Positions 38,336 through 52,000 of a DNA stretch of 64,000 bases are shown piece after piece. Position 1 is the stretch's first letter. The number at the start of each line of letters is the position of its first letter. Made by a program: the position numbers and the translations under genes. Under the pieces are notes generated by a model. The model made no database searches and had not been told where the DNA came from. It was given only the letters and a program-made list of their open reading frames with translations. Source of the DNA: Phycisphaerales bacterium (GTDB lineage: Bacteria > Planctomycetota > Phycisphaerae > Phycisphaerales > UBA1924); assembly GCA_007693785.1 (NCBI GenBank), contig RECY01000029.1, forward strand, positions 26,395 to 90,394, in the 5' to 3' direction.

Positions 38336-39211
38336 TTACTGGCGCATGGCGTCGCGGATGCGGGCGAGGTCGGTGAGGATGGGTTCGGCGGCTTCGAGGG
38401 GGAGCTGGGTGGCGGCGTCGCTCATGGCGCGGTCGGGGTCGGGGTGGATCTCAAGGAAGACGGCGTGGACGCCGAGGGCGACGGCGGCGCGGGCGAGCCC
38501 CGCGGATCGTTCGCGGCGCCCGCCGGACTGCTCGCCGAGCCCGGGTCGCTGGGTGGAGTGGGTGGCGTCGAAGCAGACGGGTGGCGGGCCGAGGTCGGAG
38601 AATTTGTGGCAGTCGAGCTGCATGAGGTCTTCGAGCCCGGCGAAGTCGTTGACGAGGGCGTGGTAGCCGAAGAAGGTGCCGCGTTCGGTGGTGAGGACGT
38701 TGTCGCACCCGGCCTCGTGGAGCTTGCGGACGGGGCCGACCATCTCGGCGGGGCTGAGGAACTGGCCCTTCTTGACGTTGACGGCTCGGTTGTGTTTCGC
38801 GGCGGCCTCGCCCGCGGCGAGCAGGAGGTTGGTCTGTCGGCAGAGGAAGGCGGGGATCTGCAGGAGGTCGGCGGCCTGGGCGACGGGCTCGGCCTGGGCG
38901 GGCTCATGGAGGTCGGTGGTGAAGGGGACGGCGAGGCTGGTGGCGATGTCGGTGAGCCAGCGGAGGCCGGTGTCGAGGCCCGGGCCGCGCGGGGAGTGGA
39001 GGCTGGAGCGATTGGCTTTGTCGTAGGAGGCTTTGAAGATGTAGGTGAGGCCGAGTTTACGGCAGAGGTTGGCGAGGTGGTCGCCGACCTGTTGGCCGAG
39101 CTCTTTGGACTCGAGCAGACAGGGCCCGGCGATGATCGCGAGGGGTTGGCCGGGGCCGATTTGGGTGTTGGCGATGGTGCAGATGCGGGGTGGGTTGGTG
39201 TGATCGGGCAT
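38336..39211 (-). CDS. kdsA: 3-deoxy-8-phosphooctulonate synthase (Kdo-8-phosphate synthase)
   Basis: Encodes 291 aa from ATG 39211, close to the usual length. KdsA condenses PEP and arabinose 5-phosphate to Kdo-8-phosphate for lipid A-linked inner core sugars, so the cell makes a Kdo-type outer membrane. Motifs: LAIIAGPCLLES near residue 23, YIFKASYDKANRSS, GLRWLTDIA, PFTTDLHEP, VKKGQFLSPAEM, TERGTFFGYH, and CFDATHSTQRP. The Cys in the AGPCLLES region and others suggest the metal-dependent form, though I cannot be sure. The adjacent start is divergent from an ABC exporter, which starts 62 bp away. Confidence 0.93.
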   Translation of the reverse strand: MPDHTNPPRICTIANTQIGPGQPLAIIAGPCLLESKELGQQVGDHLANLCRKLGLTYIFKASYDKANRSSLHSPRGPGLDTGLRWLTDIATSLAVPFTTDLHEPAQAEPVAQAADLLQIPAFLCRQTNLLLAAGEAAAKHNRAVNVKKGQFLSPAEMVGPVRKLHEAGCDNVLTTERGTFFGYHALVNDFAGLEDLMQLDCHKFSDLGPPPVCFDATHSTQRPGLGEQSGGRRERSAGLARAAVALGVHAVFLEIHPDPDRAMSDAATQLPLEAAEPILTDLARIRDAMRQ

Positions 39212-39273
39212 TGGCGGAAGGGTATCGCGTGCGCGGGGCGGTGTGGTGGGGGTTGGGCCGCTACGCTGAGCGC

Positions 39274-40142
<869 letters not shown>

Positions 40143-40143
<1 letters not shown>

Positions 40144-41489
40144 TGCGTGCGGTGCTTGCGTTAGCTTTGAAGGATTTGCTGCTGCTGCGGCGCGACCGCG
40201 CTGGGGCGTTTTTTACGTTGGTGTTTCCGGTGGCGTTCGCGGTGCTGTTCGGGCTGATTTTTTCGGGGACCACCGGGACGCCGACGGGCGTGCGGGTGCT
40301 GGTGGTGGACGAGGACGGGAGCGCGGCGTCGGCGGCGTTCATGGAACGTCTGACACGGAACGAGTCGCTCCGGATCGAAGTGATCGGGGATGCGCAGGTG
40401 GGTGCGGGGGCCGTGCGACGCGGGCAGCGGGCGGCGATGCTTGTGCTCCCGGCGGGTTTCGGAGAGTCGGTCTCAAGCCCGACGCGGCTTTTTGGGGGCG
40501 GGGGTGGGGACGAGGGTCTGGTCCGCGGCGTGGTGGATCCCGGGCAGCGGTTTACGACGGGGTTGCTGCAGGGGGCGGTGACGGCGGCGTTGTTTGAAAC
40601 GGTGAGCGGGGCGATGGGAGAGGCCGAGGGGGTGCGTCGGGCGGCGGCGGACGGTCGGGCGATGGTGGCGTCGGCGGAGCCGGGGACGATCAACCTGCCG
40701 ATGCGGCTGGCGCTCCGGGGCGTGTTCGATCAGCTCGACGTCATGGCTTCGGAGATGGAAGCGGCACACGCACGCGGGGATGGCGGCGATGCGCCGAGCG
40801 GGGATGGAACTGGAGCGGGCCCGGGCTCGGGCTTTGGGAATGGGCTGGGTGTGCGGTTTGAGGAGGTGGCGGTGGCGCGGTCGGGGCCGCGGAGTTCGTT
40901 TGACTTGACGATCCCGCAGGGGAACGCGTGGGGGTTGATGGCGTGCGTGATCGGGTTTGGGATGAGCTTGGTCACCGAGCGGACGCGGGGGACGATGACG
41001 CGTTTGCTCGTGGCGCCGGTGTCGTCTTCGCAGGTGCTCGCGGGGAAGGCGGTCGCTTGCTTTGCAACGGCTTGTTTTGTGCAGACGGTGCTGATTCTTG
41101 TTGGTGTCGCGTTCTTTGGCGTGCGGGTGGGGAGCGTGGGACTGCTGGCCGCGGGGTTTGTGGCGGCGTCGTTCGCGTTCACCGGCATCATGATGACGCT
41201 GAGCGCGGTGGGGCGGACCGAGGGGGGGAGCGAGGGGTTCGGGCGGGCGGTGCTGCTGGTGCTTGCGCTGTTCGGGGGCGGGGGCGTGCCGCTGGCGTTC
41301 ATGCCGGAGTGGATGCGGCAGGTGGCGGGGGTGAGCCCCTTCAAGTGGGCGATCCTGGCGGTGGAGAACGCGGTGTGGCGCGGGGCGAGCGCGGCGGAGG
41401 CGGTGGTGCCGCTGGTGGCGCTGGCGGGGTTCGGGGTTGCGGGTTTCGTGCTGGGCGTCTGGCTGTTCCGTCGTTCGCTGAGGCGATAA
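40143..41489 (+). CDS. ABC-2 type transporter permease
   Basis: Encodes 448 aa from ATG 40143, whose first base is shared with the stop of the ATP-binding gene. The N-terminus LKDLLLLRRDRAGAFFTLVF is typical of ABC-2/NatB-like permeases. One transmembrane helix near residue 25 is followed by a large extracytoplasmic loop of about 230 residues, and then a C-terminal block of five or so helices, including WGLMACVIGFGMSLVTERTRGTMTRLLVAPVSS and GVPLAFMPEWMRQV. Typical substrates of this class are ions, drugs, toxins or envelope components. No accessory gene is nearby to identify the cargo. Confidence 0.9.
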
Positions 41490-41579
41490 ACCGGGCGGGC
41501 GCGGGCTGCACCGGCGTTCGGCGGGCGAGGTAGGATGCTCGGTATGCAGAACCGCCTGCGTCAGCGCGCAAGCGGCTTC

Positions 41580-41653
41580 GGGCGGGTAGCTCAGTTGGCC
41601 AGAGCGTTCGCTTTACACGCGAATGGTCGCCGGTTCGAGTCCGGCCCCGCTCA
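41580..41653 (+). tRNA. tRNA-Val, anticodon UAC
   Basis: A 74-nt cloverleaf folds cleanly. The acceptor is GGGCGGG with CCCGCTC (one G-U pair) and discriminator A. The D-arm is GCTC/GAGC. The anticodon stem is TTCGC/GCGAA around the loop TTTACAC, giving anticodon TAC, which reads GUA valine. The T-arm is GCCGG/CCGGC with TTCGAGT. CCA is not encoded. The 3' half overlaps the end of a convergent coding frame. Confidence 0.95.
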
Positions 41654-42371
41654 TTCTTGCTTGTGGGATTGGTCTTTCGCGTTGGCGCCGGGTGAGGGTT
41701 GTGGCGGCGAGGGTGAGGGCGGCGAGGGGGCCGGGGGCCGGGATGGTGGTGGCTCGGATGGCGAAGGCGCCCTGGATGGGGACGAAGGGGCCGTTCATGG
41801 GTTGGACGAAGCCGGAGGAGCCGAGGTCGTTGACGGGGATCTCGCTGTCGTAGAAGAACCATGAGCGGTCGGCGCGGGCGTCGGGGTCGAATCGTGCGGG
41901 GGAGGGGTAACCGGGGTTGTCGTTTTCGTCGTAGGTGAGCTCGGCGAGGTGGGCGATGGCGACGAAGAAGCCGCCGGAGACCTGGACGGGTGCGAAGTCG
42001 GCGATGTTGAAATCGAAGCCGAGGTTCTCGCCGGTCATGGTCATGGAGAAGAGTGGGACGGCGTTGGTCGGGTCGGCGTCGTTGTCGGGGTCGTCGAAGA
42101 TCCAGATGCGGATGGTCTGGTCTTCGGAGAGGCGTCCGAGGCCGAAGGAGACGCGGGTGACGTACTCGGTAGGTTCTTCGGTGAAGAAGTAGTTGCCCCA
42201 GAGCATGTCGATGTCGCCGAATTCCTCGAAGGTGCGGGGCGGGCCGAGGGTGACGTTCGAGACGCAGTCGTCGTAGGCGTACTCGGTCTGTGCCGAGGCA
42301 CCGGCGGCGGCCGCGATGGTGGCGATGATCGAGACACGGGCGAGGGTGCGACGGTGGGGTGTGGTCGACAA
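41613..42371 (-). CDS. PEP-CTERM-like surface protein overlapping tRNA-Val
   Basis: Encodes about 252 aa. The start is probably TTG 42371 (L before STTPHRR), with a GAGAG site, since no ATG is nearby; ATG near 42464 is a less likely alternative. It has a signal peptide (VSIIATIAAAAGASAQ), then a beta-rich ectodomain with DPDNDADPTN-type loops. The tail IPAPGPLAALTLAATTLTRRQRER is the PAPG sorting signal. Instead of a stop after the Arg cluster the frame continues 41 bp into the antisense strand of tRNA-Val and ends at 41613 in it, giving a tail of 13 tRNA-derived residues. Unlike the other three PEP-CTERM proteins, this leaves residues after the Arg cluster. Confidence 0.7.
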   Translation of the reverse strand: MSTTPHRRTLARVSIIATIAAAAGASAQTEYAYDDCVSNVTLGPPRTFEEFGDIDMLWGNYFFTEEPTEYVTRVSFGLGRLSEDQTIRIWIFDDPDNDADPTNAVPLFSMTMTGENLGFDFNIADFAPVQVSGGFFVAIAHLAELTYDENDNPGYPSPARFDPDARADRSWFFYDSEIPVNDLGSSGFVQPMNGPFVPIQGAFAIRATTIPAPGPLAALTLAATTLTRRQRERPIPQARMSGAGLEPATIRV

Positions 42372-42567
42372 AATGCGCTCTCTTTCAGCGTGTGCTTGTT
42401 CTGCGTGTTTTTGATCTCCGGGCGTGCGTGCGAGGCTGCGCACCAGCCCTCGGGCAGGATCCATTATGGATCGTGCTTGGGGGAGATCGGGGTCGATTGC
42501 TTGGCGCTTTCCTCGAGGGGGGGGCGTCTGGGATTTGGACACAATGGTGGAAGCGAGGGTCTGTGTG

Positions 42568-42915
42568 TTACGCGTCCGGTGCTTCGCCGGGTGTGATGTT
42601 GTTGCTGTTGGCATCGGCCGGGTCGTCTTGTGCGCGTGCGGCGTCGTAGCGCTGCTGGGCTTCGGCCCGGAGGGTGTCGAGGTTCTCGGTGAGTTCTCGC
42701 CCGGATTCAAAAGCGCGGTTGCCGAGCATGGCGGCGACGGCTTCGGGTTCGGTGGCGTTGAGGAAGGCGTGGTCGAGGCGGAAGCTGGCGATGAGCGTTT
42801 CGCACGCGGCGCAGGCGATGAAGACGACGGGTGCGGCGGTGGGGTCTCGTGCGTAGAGGCCGCGGAGCTTTTGGCTCTGACAGTCGGGGCAGGCGAGTGG
42901 TTCGGGTTGTGACAT
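42568..42915 (-). CDS. zinc-ribbon protein
   Basis: Encodes 115 aa from ATG 42915. The N-terminal 45 residues carry CPDCQ and CAACE, two CxxC knuckles that should form one zinc site. The middle segment FLNATEPEAVAAMLGNRAF is helical, and the C-terminus is rich in Ala, Asp and Asn and probably disordered. It lies 20 bp downstream of the DASS symporter gene, in the ppc unit. No family with a known role is recognised. A regulatory or protein-binding role is possible, but it is inference. Confidence 0.7.
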   Translation of the reverse strand: MSQPEPLACPDCQSQKLRGLYARDPTAAPVVFIACAACETLIASFRLDHAFLNATEPEAVAAMLGNRAFESGRELTENLDTLRAEAQQRYDAARAQDDPADANSNNITPGEAPDA

Positions 42916-42935
42916 GAGGCGTTCTTTTCCGTTGA

Positions 42936-44327
42936 TTAGAGGCCGATGACGCTCCACCACCAGGGCCCGAGCGTGATGAGCAGCGCGAGGCCGATGATGC
43001 TGGCGGCTCCGCCGAAGAGCAGGAGGTCCTTGGCGCGGATTTCTCCGGAGCTGAAGGCGATGGCGTTGGGGGGCGTGGAGATGGGCAGGGCCATCGCGAG
43101 CGAGCAGGCGATGGCGACGCTGAGGGCGAGTGGGCTGGGGTCGAGGGCGCTGAGGCCCATGACGAGCGGGAGGAGGAGCGTGGCGCTGGCGGTGTTGCTC
43201 ATGAACGTGGACATGAGGCAGGCGGTGACGGCGATCGCGGCGAGGACGGCGATGGTGGGGGCGTTGTCGAGGGGGAGCGCGTCGAGCATGGTGGCGGCGA
43301 GGCCGCTGCGTTGCATGATCTCGCCGAGGCAGAGCCCGCCGCCCATAAGCAGGAGGACGTCCCACGCCATGGCGCGGAGGTCGCCGGTGTCGAGCGCGCC
43401 CGCGCCGAAGAAGACGACGACGGGGAGGAGTGCGACGGTGCCGGGGGTGAAGGGGTGGAGGCCGTCGGTGACCCAGCCGAGGACGGTGCAGGCCGTGACG
43501 ACGATGACGAGGATCGGTCGCCACGCGCGTTCGGCGAAGGGGGACGCGGAGGGCGCGGCCTCTTCGGGGGAGATCTCGAGGACGTGCCCGCGCTGCTTGC
43601 CGGCCGCGAGAAAGAGCCCGATCCATGCGAGGACGAGCATGGCGAGGACGGCGGGCATGCTGGCGAGCATCCATGTGAAGAAGTCGATGGATTCGCCGCG
43701 TTCCTGGAGGTAGCGGATGGCGATGGCGTTGGGGGGCGTGCCGATGGGTGTGCCGATGCCGCCGATGTTGGCGGCGAGCGGGATCGCGAGGATGAGCGAC
43801 CGTCGCCCGGTGTGATGATCGGGGAGGTGACGGACGAGGGGGAGGCAGAGCGCGAGCATCATCGCGGCGGTCGCGGTGTTGCTGATCCACATGGAGAGGA
43901 CGGCGGTGACGCCCATGACGCCGGCGATGAGCTTGGGGAGTTCGCCTCCGGTGGCGCGGAGGACGGCTTTGGCGAGTTGCTCGTCGAAGCGGTGCTTGCG
44001 AAGGGCGGCCGAGAGGGTGAACCCGCCGAGGAAGAGCAGGATGACGTCGGAGAAGAACGGTGCGGTGTAGTCGGCGTTGTTGGCGGGCATGTCGGCGTCG
44101 GCGAGGACGGGGACGAGCCAGACGAGCGCGAGCAGGAGGATGGCGAGGCTCGTGACGAAGAGGGGGACGGCTTCGGAGATCCAGAGCGCGGCGGCGAGGA
44201 TGAGGATCGCGAGGGCGACCTGTTCCGGGGCGTCGAGGCCGAGGGGTGCGAAGAGGCCGGTGAGCCCGGCGAAGACGCTGAGCGCCGCGATGGCGAGGCC
44301 GATGGATCTGCGCAGGGTCGGGTGCAA
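42936..44327 (-). CDS. DASS-family sodium/dicarboxylate-type symporter
   Basis: Encodes 463 aa from TTG 44327, with a GGGGG site about 10 bp upstream. There are at least eleven hydrophobic segments. The DASS (SLC13-like) signature is present as two SNT motifs, WISNTATAAMML in the first half and FMSNTASATLLLPL in the second, as in bacterial VcINDY-type carriers. PISTPPNAIAFSSG is the usual second-half cation/substrate loop. The substrate is probably a di- or tricarboxylate, but phosphate or sulfate cannot be excluded. The gene follows ppc by 42 bp, which fits a role in C4-acid supply or exchange. Confidence 0.88.
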   Translation of the reverse strand: MHPTLRRSIGLAIAALSVFAGLTGLFAPLGLDAPEQVALAILILAAALWISEAVPLFVTSLAILLLALVWLVPVLADADMPANNADYTAPFFSDVILLFLGGFTLSAALRKHRFDEQLAKAVLRATGGELPKLIAGVMGVTAVLSMWISNTATAAMMLALCLPLVRHLPDHHTGRRSLILAIPLAANIGGIGTPIGTPPNAIAIRYLQERGESIDFFTWMLASMPAVLAMLVLAWIGLFLAAGKQRGHVLEISPEEAAPSASPFAERAWRPILVIVVTACTVLGWVTDGLHPFTPGTVALLPVVVFFGAGALDTGDLRAMAWDVLLLMGGGLCLGEIMQRSGLAATMLDALPLDNAPTIAVLAAIAVTACLMSTFMSNTASATLLLPLVMGLSALDPSPLALSVAIACSLAMALPISTPPNAIAFSSGEIRAKDLLLFGGAASIIGLALLITLGPWWWSVIGL

Positions 44328-44369
44328 CGCCGGGATCCCCCTTGCGTGGTGGGTGAGCGGTCGTGTTGG

Positions 44370-47066
<2,697 letters not shown>

Positions 47067-47106
47067 GAAGCACTATAGAACGGCGGGATGGGCTATCCGC
47101 GCGCAG

Positions 47107-47152
47107 AAGAGCCGCGCGTCGTCGCGATCAAAGGCGACCACGCGCGGCTTTT
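47107..47152 (-). terminator. terminator hairpin of the DEAD-box helicase gene
   Basis: A long stem pairs AAGAGCCGCGCGTCGTCGC (47107-47125) with GCGACCACGCGCGGCTTTT (47134-47152) with one mismatch. It lies 25 bp downstream of the helicase stop on the minus strand, 40 bp before the ppc start. Confidence 0.7.
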
Positions 47153-47177
47153 GGGGGTCATCCAGCGTGGTTGGCTC

Positions 47178-48647
47178 TTAGCGGGCGGCTCGGGGCGATG
47201 ATTTCGGAGCGGCGGCGGTGCCGCGGGTGTTGAAGGTGCCCTTGCGACGACGCTTCTTCTTGGTCGCGGGGCGATCGCCCGGCTTGGAGGTGACCCGGTC
47301 CGCCCCTTGGAGCGGGTGGGGCGACTTCTTTTTCTTGTTGGCGCGGGTGGGCGCTCCGAACGCGGCTTGCTCGGGGGCGGGCTTGCCCGCGCGGTGCTTG
47401 GCCTGGGCGGGGGGCTTGCGCCGGCTTTGCGTGGGCTTGGGCTCGGCGAACTCCTGCGGCTCGCGCTCGATCGGGGCGCTCGGGCGGGCGGTCGTGCCCG
47501 TGGGCGCCTTGCCCGGGGCGAGTTTCTGGCCCGTGTGACGCTCGATCGCCTTCAGCAGCGATCGCTCGCCGCGGTCGCAGAACGAGACCGCGATCCCCGC
47601 GGCCCCTGCGCGCCCGGTTCGTCCGATGCGGTGGACGTAGGCCTCGGGCTCGTTGGGCAGGTGAAAGTTGAAGACGTGGGTGACGCCGTCCACGTCGATG
47701 CCGCGTGCCGCGACGTCGGTCGCGACGAGCACGCGGGTGCGCCCGGCGCGGAAGGCGTCGAGGGCGCGTCGGCGTTGGTTCTGGGAGCGGTCGCCGTGGA
47801 TCGACTCGGCGAAGACGCCGCCGCGGACGAGGCGTTTGGAGAGGTTTTCGGCGCCGTGCTTGGTGCGGGTGAAGACGATGGCTCGCTCGACGCTCGGCTC
47901 CTGGAGCATGCGTTCGAGCAGGTCGGCCTTCTGGGGCTGGTCGACCATGTGCAGGGACTGCTCGATGCGGAGGGCCCTGGTCTCGCTCGGCGCGATGTCC
48001 ACTCGGACGGGGTCGCGGAGGAGCGTGCGGGCGAGCTTGGCGATCGGAGGGGGCATCGTGGCGGAGAACATGAGCGTCTGACGCTCTTCGGGGATCTGGG
48101 CCGCGATCTTGCGGATCGGGTTGATGAAGCCCATGTCGAGCATCCGGTCGGCCTCATCGAGGACGAGGATCTCGATGCACCCGAGATCCACGTAGCCCTG
48201 GTTCATGAGGTCCATGAGTCGCCCGGGTGTGGCGACGATGATGTCGACGCCGGCGCGGAGCTTTTTGACCTGGTTGTGCTGGCTGACGCCGCCGTAGATC
48301 GTGCAGCCGCGGAGCTTGGTGTGTCGTGCGTAGGCCTGGGCGCTCTCGGCGATCTGGGTCGCGAGTTCCCGGGTTGGGGAGAGGATCAGGGCGCGCGGCG
48401 CGACGGTGCCGCGTCGGGGGCGGTCGGTGGGGACACTGGTGAGGCGGTCGATGAGGGGGAGTGCGAAGGCGGCGGTCTTGCCGGTGCCGGTCTGGGCGCC
48501 GCCGAGCACGTCACGTCCTTCGAGGGCGGGCGGGATCGCGCCGGCCTGGATGGGGGTGGGGGTGTCGTAGCCCTCGCTGGCGATGGCTTTGAGGATCGGC
48601 TTCGAGAGCCCGAGCGATTCGAATGACTGCAAAGAGACGGTCTCCAT
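47178..48647 (-). CDS. DEAD-box RNA helicase
   Basis: Encodes 489 aa from ATG 48647; the same frame extends upstream to 49031 but lacks helicase-like sequence. These proteins remodel RNA using ATP, often in ribosome biogenesis or cold response. Motifs in order: Q-motif FESLGLSKPILKAIASEGY with PTPIQ, motif I AQTGTGKT, PTRELATQ, TPGR, DEADRM, SAT, then in the second domain FTRTKHGAENL, VATDVAARGIDVD and HRIGRTGRAG. The last 120 residues are a basic low-complexity tail (many Lys/Arg, KKKKSP), typical of RhlE-type helicases. The leader is long, as is common for cold-inducible helicases, but no regulatory element was identified. Confidence 0.93.
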   Translation of the reverse strand: METVSLQSFESLGLSKPILKAIASEGYDTPTPIQAGAIPPALEGRDVLGGAQTGTGKTAAFALPLIDRLTSVPTDRPRRGTVAPRALILSPTRELATQIAESAQAYARHTKLRGCTIYGGVSQHNQVKKLRAGVDIIVATPGRLMDLMNQGYVDLGCIEILVLDEADRMLDMGFINPIRKIAAQIPEERQTLMFSATMPPPIAKLARTLLRDPVRVDIAPSETRALRIEQSLHMVDQPQKADLLERMLQEPSVERAIVFTRTKHGAENLSKRLVRGGVFAESIHGDRSQNQRRRALDAFRAGRTRVLVATDVAARGIDVDGVTHVFNFHLPNEPEAYVHRIGRTGRAGAAGIAVSFCDRGERSLLKAIERHTGQKLAPGKAPTGTTARPSAPIEREPQEFAEPKPTQSRRKPPAQAKHRAGKPAPEQAAFGAPTRANKKKKSPHPLQGADRVTSKPGDRPATKKKRRRKGTFNTRGTAAAPKSSPRAAR

Positions 48648-49036
48648 CCGCGGCGCGGGGCGGGCCCGCGTCGCGTCGTTTATGGCTTCCTGGCCCAAAG
48701 GAAAAATGGTTCGGGGGGTGGGCTGGATGAGCGTCCCGCGGCACGTGCCCGGACGCTGCCAGCAGATTCTCAGGTGCGCCCGTCCTGTCGAGCGTGCTCG
48801 ACGGGCGGGGCGGACAGAGGCCACCGGCGGGTTTCTGAACGTAGATGGTATGCAGGCCGGGGGTGTCGCGTGCATCGCGGCTCGGTTTTCGTGAGGATTT
48901 GTGTTTGGTCGGTTGAGATAGTGCGTGGGAGAGGGGTTGTGTCGGGTTCTCGCCGGTTTGCGGGGCCGGGAGTCGGGGATGGGGGGATCTCCGGGGGCGT
49001 GCGCGGGGGAGATGGTACGAGATCGCTTCACCGATC
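48648..49036. other. divergent intergenic region between helicase and sensor kinase genes
   Basis: This 389-bp gap should hold the promoters of the minus-strand helicase and the plus-strand kinase. The helicase frame runs upstream through it without a convincing start, so its leader may be long. GGAGG at 49042-49046, just inside the annotated kinase start, precedes an out-of-frame ATG that opens an eight-codon frame. No other structure was recognised. Confidence 0.4.
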
Positions 49037-52000
49037 ATGTTGGAGGACCGATGTTTATGGATCGACGGCAAGATTGAAAGCGAACCGATGCATGACACCT
49101 CTCACAACCCAAGCGCGGTGCCCGGCGAGGCGGATTCGAAGTGGGAGGGCGCTCGGGAGGCTGGGCTGCCGAGGATCGAACTGGCGTGGGATGACCGGGG
49201 GGTCGAGAGCGTGCTCGGCGAGGGTTGTGACGCGGGGCGGCTCTTGGAGCCGCTGGCGCGTCTGACGGCCCGGCTGCTGGGCTCGCCGATCGCGGCGGTG
49301 ACGCTGGCCGACCAGGAGCGGATCTGGATCGTGTCCGGTCATGGGCTGGACGTGCGGTCGGTGGATCGGTCGGACTCGTTCTGCGGGCGCTGCGTGGAGC
49401 TGCGCCGGCCGCTGGTGGTGGAGGACGCGGCGTCGGACCCCGCGTTCGCTTGCCTTGGGTTGGTGCGGGGTGGCGTGGGGCACTACGCGGGCTTCCCGCT
49501 GATGCTCCGGAGCGGGGAGGCGGTGGGCACGGTGTGCGTGCTCGGGCCGGGGAAGCGTGTGTTTTCGGACGACGAGATCGAGACGCTGGGGCTGTTTGCG
49601 CGCACGGCGATGGATTTACTCGAGCAGCACCGCCTGCTGGGGGCGCACCAGACGCAGCGGCAGGTGTGCGTGGGGGTGTTTGACGCGTCGATGGACGGGA
49701 TCCACGTGTTCGACGCGGTGCGCGACGCGGCGGGCGAGATCACGGACTTCGTGTTCACGATGATCAACGGGTGTGCAGAGCGCCTGCTGGGCACGCCGGC
49801 GGGAACGTTGATCGGCGCTCGCCTCTCGGAGCGGTTTCCGGGGGTGTGTACGAATGGGTTGCTGGACGCGTACCGGCGTGTGGCGACGACGGGCAAGCCG
49901 CACGTGGATGAGGTGTATTACAAGGGCGAGGACTTGCGGGGGTGGTTTGAGGTTTCGACGATCCGGGTGGGCGAGGGGATCGCGGTCACGTTCCGGAATA
50001 TCGACAGGCGGAAGGAGCGGGAGGCGTCGTTGGCGCTGACCAACGACCGTTTCCGGATGCTCAGCGCGGCGACGGAGGACATCATCTGGGATCACGACAT
50101 CCGGGCGGGTCACGTCTGGTGGAGTGAGAACCTGGAGGTGGTGCTCGGGTATTCGCCGGAGGAGGTGGAGCCGACGGTGGCGTGGTGGGCGTCGCTGATC
50201 CATCCGGAGGAGCGGGATCGCGTGGTGGGATCGTTTGATCGTGCGGTCGACGGAGACGCAAAAAACTGGTCGGCGGAGTACCGGATGCGCCGCGCCGACG
50301 GCGGCTACGCCCAGATGCTCGATCGGGCGTTCATCATCCGTGACGAATCGGGCGAGGCGATCCGGGCGGTCGGGGCGGAGATCGACCTGACGGCTCGCCT
50401 GCGGGCGCAGGCGGAGATCGCGTTCCAGAATTCGCTGTTGGAGGCGCAGGCCGAGGCTTCGCAGGACGGGATCCTCGTCACCGATGCCGGGCACAACTGC
50501 GTTCGGGCGAACCGCGTGTTCCGTGAGCTTTCGGGGGTTTCGGACGATCAGCTCTCGGCGCGAGATGCGGTGCGTTCGATCTTTGCTGAAGCGGCGAACG
50601 CCGATGCGGTCGATCGGGCCGTCCTGCGGACGTTCGAAGATCCGTGTTCGACGTTGAAGAAAGAGATCTCGTTTCGTGACGGTCGCGCGATCGAGCTGCG
50701 GTCGGAGGCGTTGCTGGGTTCGGAACAGGCGTTCCTCGGGCGTGTCTGGTTTCTGCGGGACTTGACGCACGAGCGCCGGAACAACGAGCTGCTGCGAGCG
50801 CACAATCTGGTGGTCGAGGCTTCGAACGTGGTGCTGTTCCGCTGGCGTCCGGAGCCGGGCTGGCCGGTGGAACTGGTCTCGCGGAACGTCGAGCAGTTCG
50901 GGTATACGGCCGAGGAGTTGCTGGCGCGTGAGCGCCTGTTCGCGGACATGGTGCACCCGGACGATCACGCGCGTGTGGGTGGTGAGGTCATGGCCTACCT
51001 CGCCGAGGGGCGTGAGATGTTCGAGCAGGAATACCGCATATTGTGCGCGGACGGCTCGGACCGATGGGTGTACGACCGGACCGTTGTAGACCGGAACGCG
51101 GCGGGCGAGTTGGAGTCGCTTCAGGGCGTGCTGGTCGATATCACCGAGCGCCGGCGCTTCGAGCAGGAGCTGGCGGATAGCGCGGCGATGTTGAAAGAGC
51201 TGACCTCGCAGATCCCAGGGGCAGTGTATCGGTACCGTTTGCGTCCGGACGGCAGGGCCGAGTTCCCGTACATCAGCGACGGGGTGACGGCGCTCTGCGG
51301 CGTGACGCCCGAGCAGCTCGCGGAGGATTCGTCGCTGCTTATGGCGGGTTTGGTGCCCGAGGACTTTGAGCCGGTGCAGGCGTCGATCCTCGAGTCCGCG
51401 GAGACGATGCGCCCGTGGACGTGCGAGTTCCGTCTGCTCCGCAGCGACGGGACGATCCGGTGGATCGGGGGCAACTCGATCCCCCGCGCCGAGCCGGACG
51501 GCTCGGTGCTCTGGCACGGGCTGATCACGGACATCACCGCGCAGAAGGCGACGGAGGCGACGCTCCGGCGGGTCACGCAGCTTCTCGAGCGAACCAACAC
51601 GCTCGCCCGCGTGGGCGGGTGGGAGCTGGACCTTGCGACCGGCGGCGTGTTCATGTCGGGCGAGGTGAAGCGGATCTTCGGGCTCGACGATCACGCGGAG
51701 CTGGACCTCGAAGCGACACTCTCGTTCTACGAGCCCGAGTCGCGCGCCATGCTGCGCACGCATATCGAGCGGGCGGTGGAAGAGCGGGCGGCGTATGACC
51801 TGGAGTTGCGGCTTCTGACGGCTTCGGGCGAGGTGCACTGGGTGCGTGCGCAGGGCGAGCCGGTCGTGGCCGAAGGGCGGGTGGTCAAGCTGCGGGGCGC
51901 GCTGCACGACATCGATGAGCAGTATCACAACCGCCTGGAGCTTGCGCGTCGTGCGTCGGAGCTCGAGCGTCTGCGGGACGCGGCGGAGGCGGCGAGCCGA

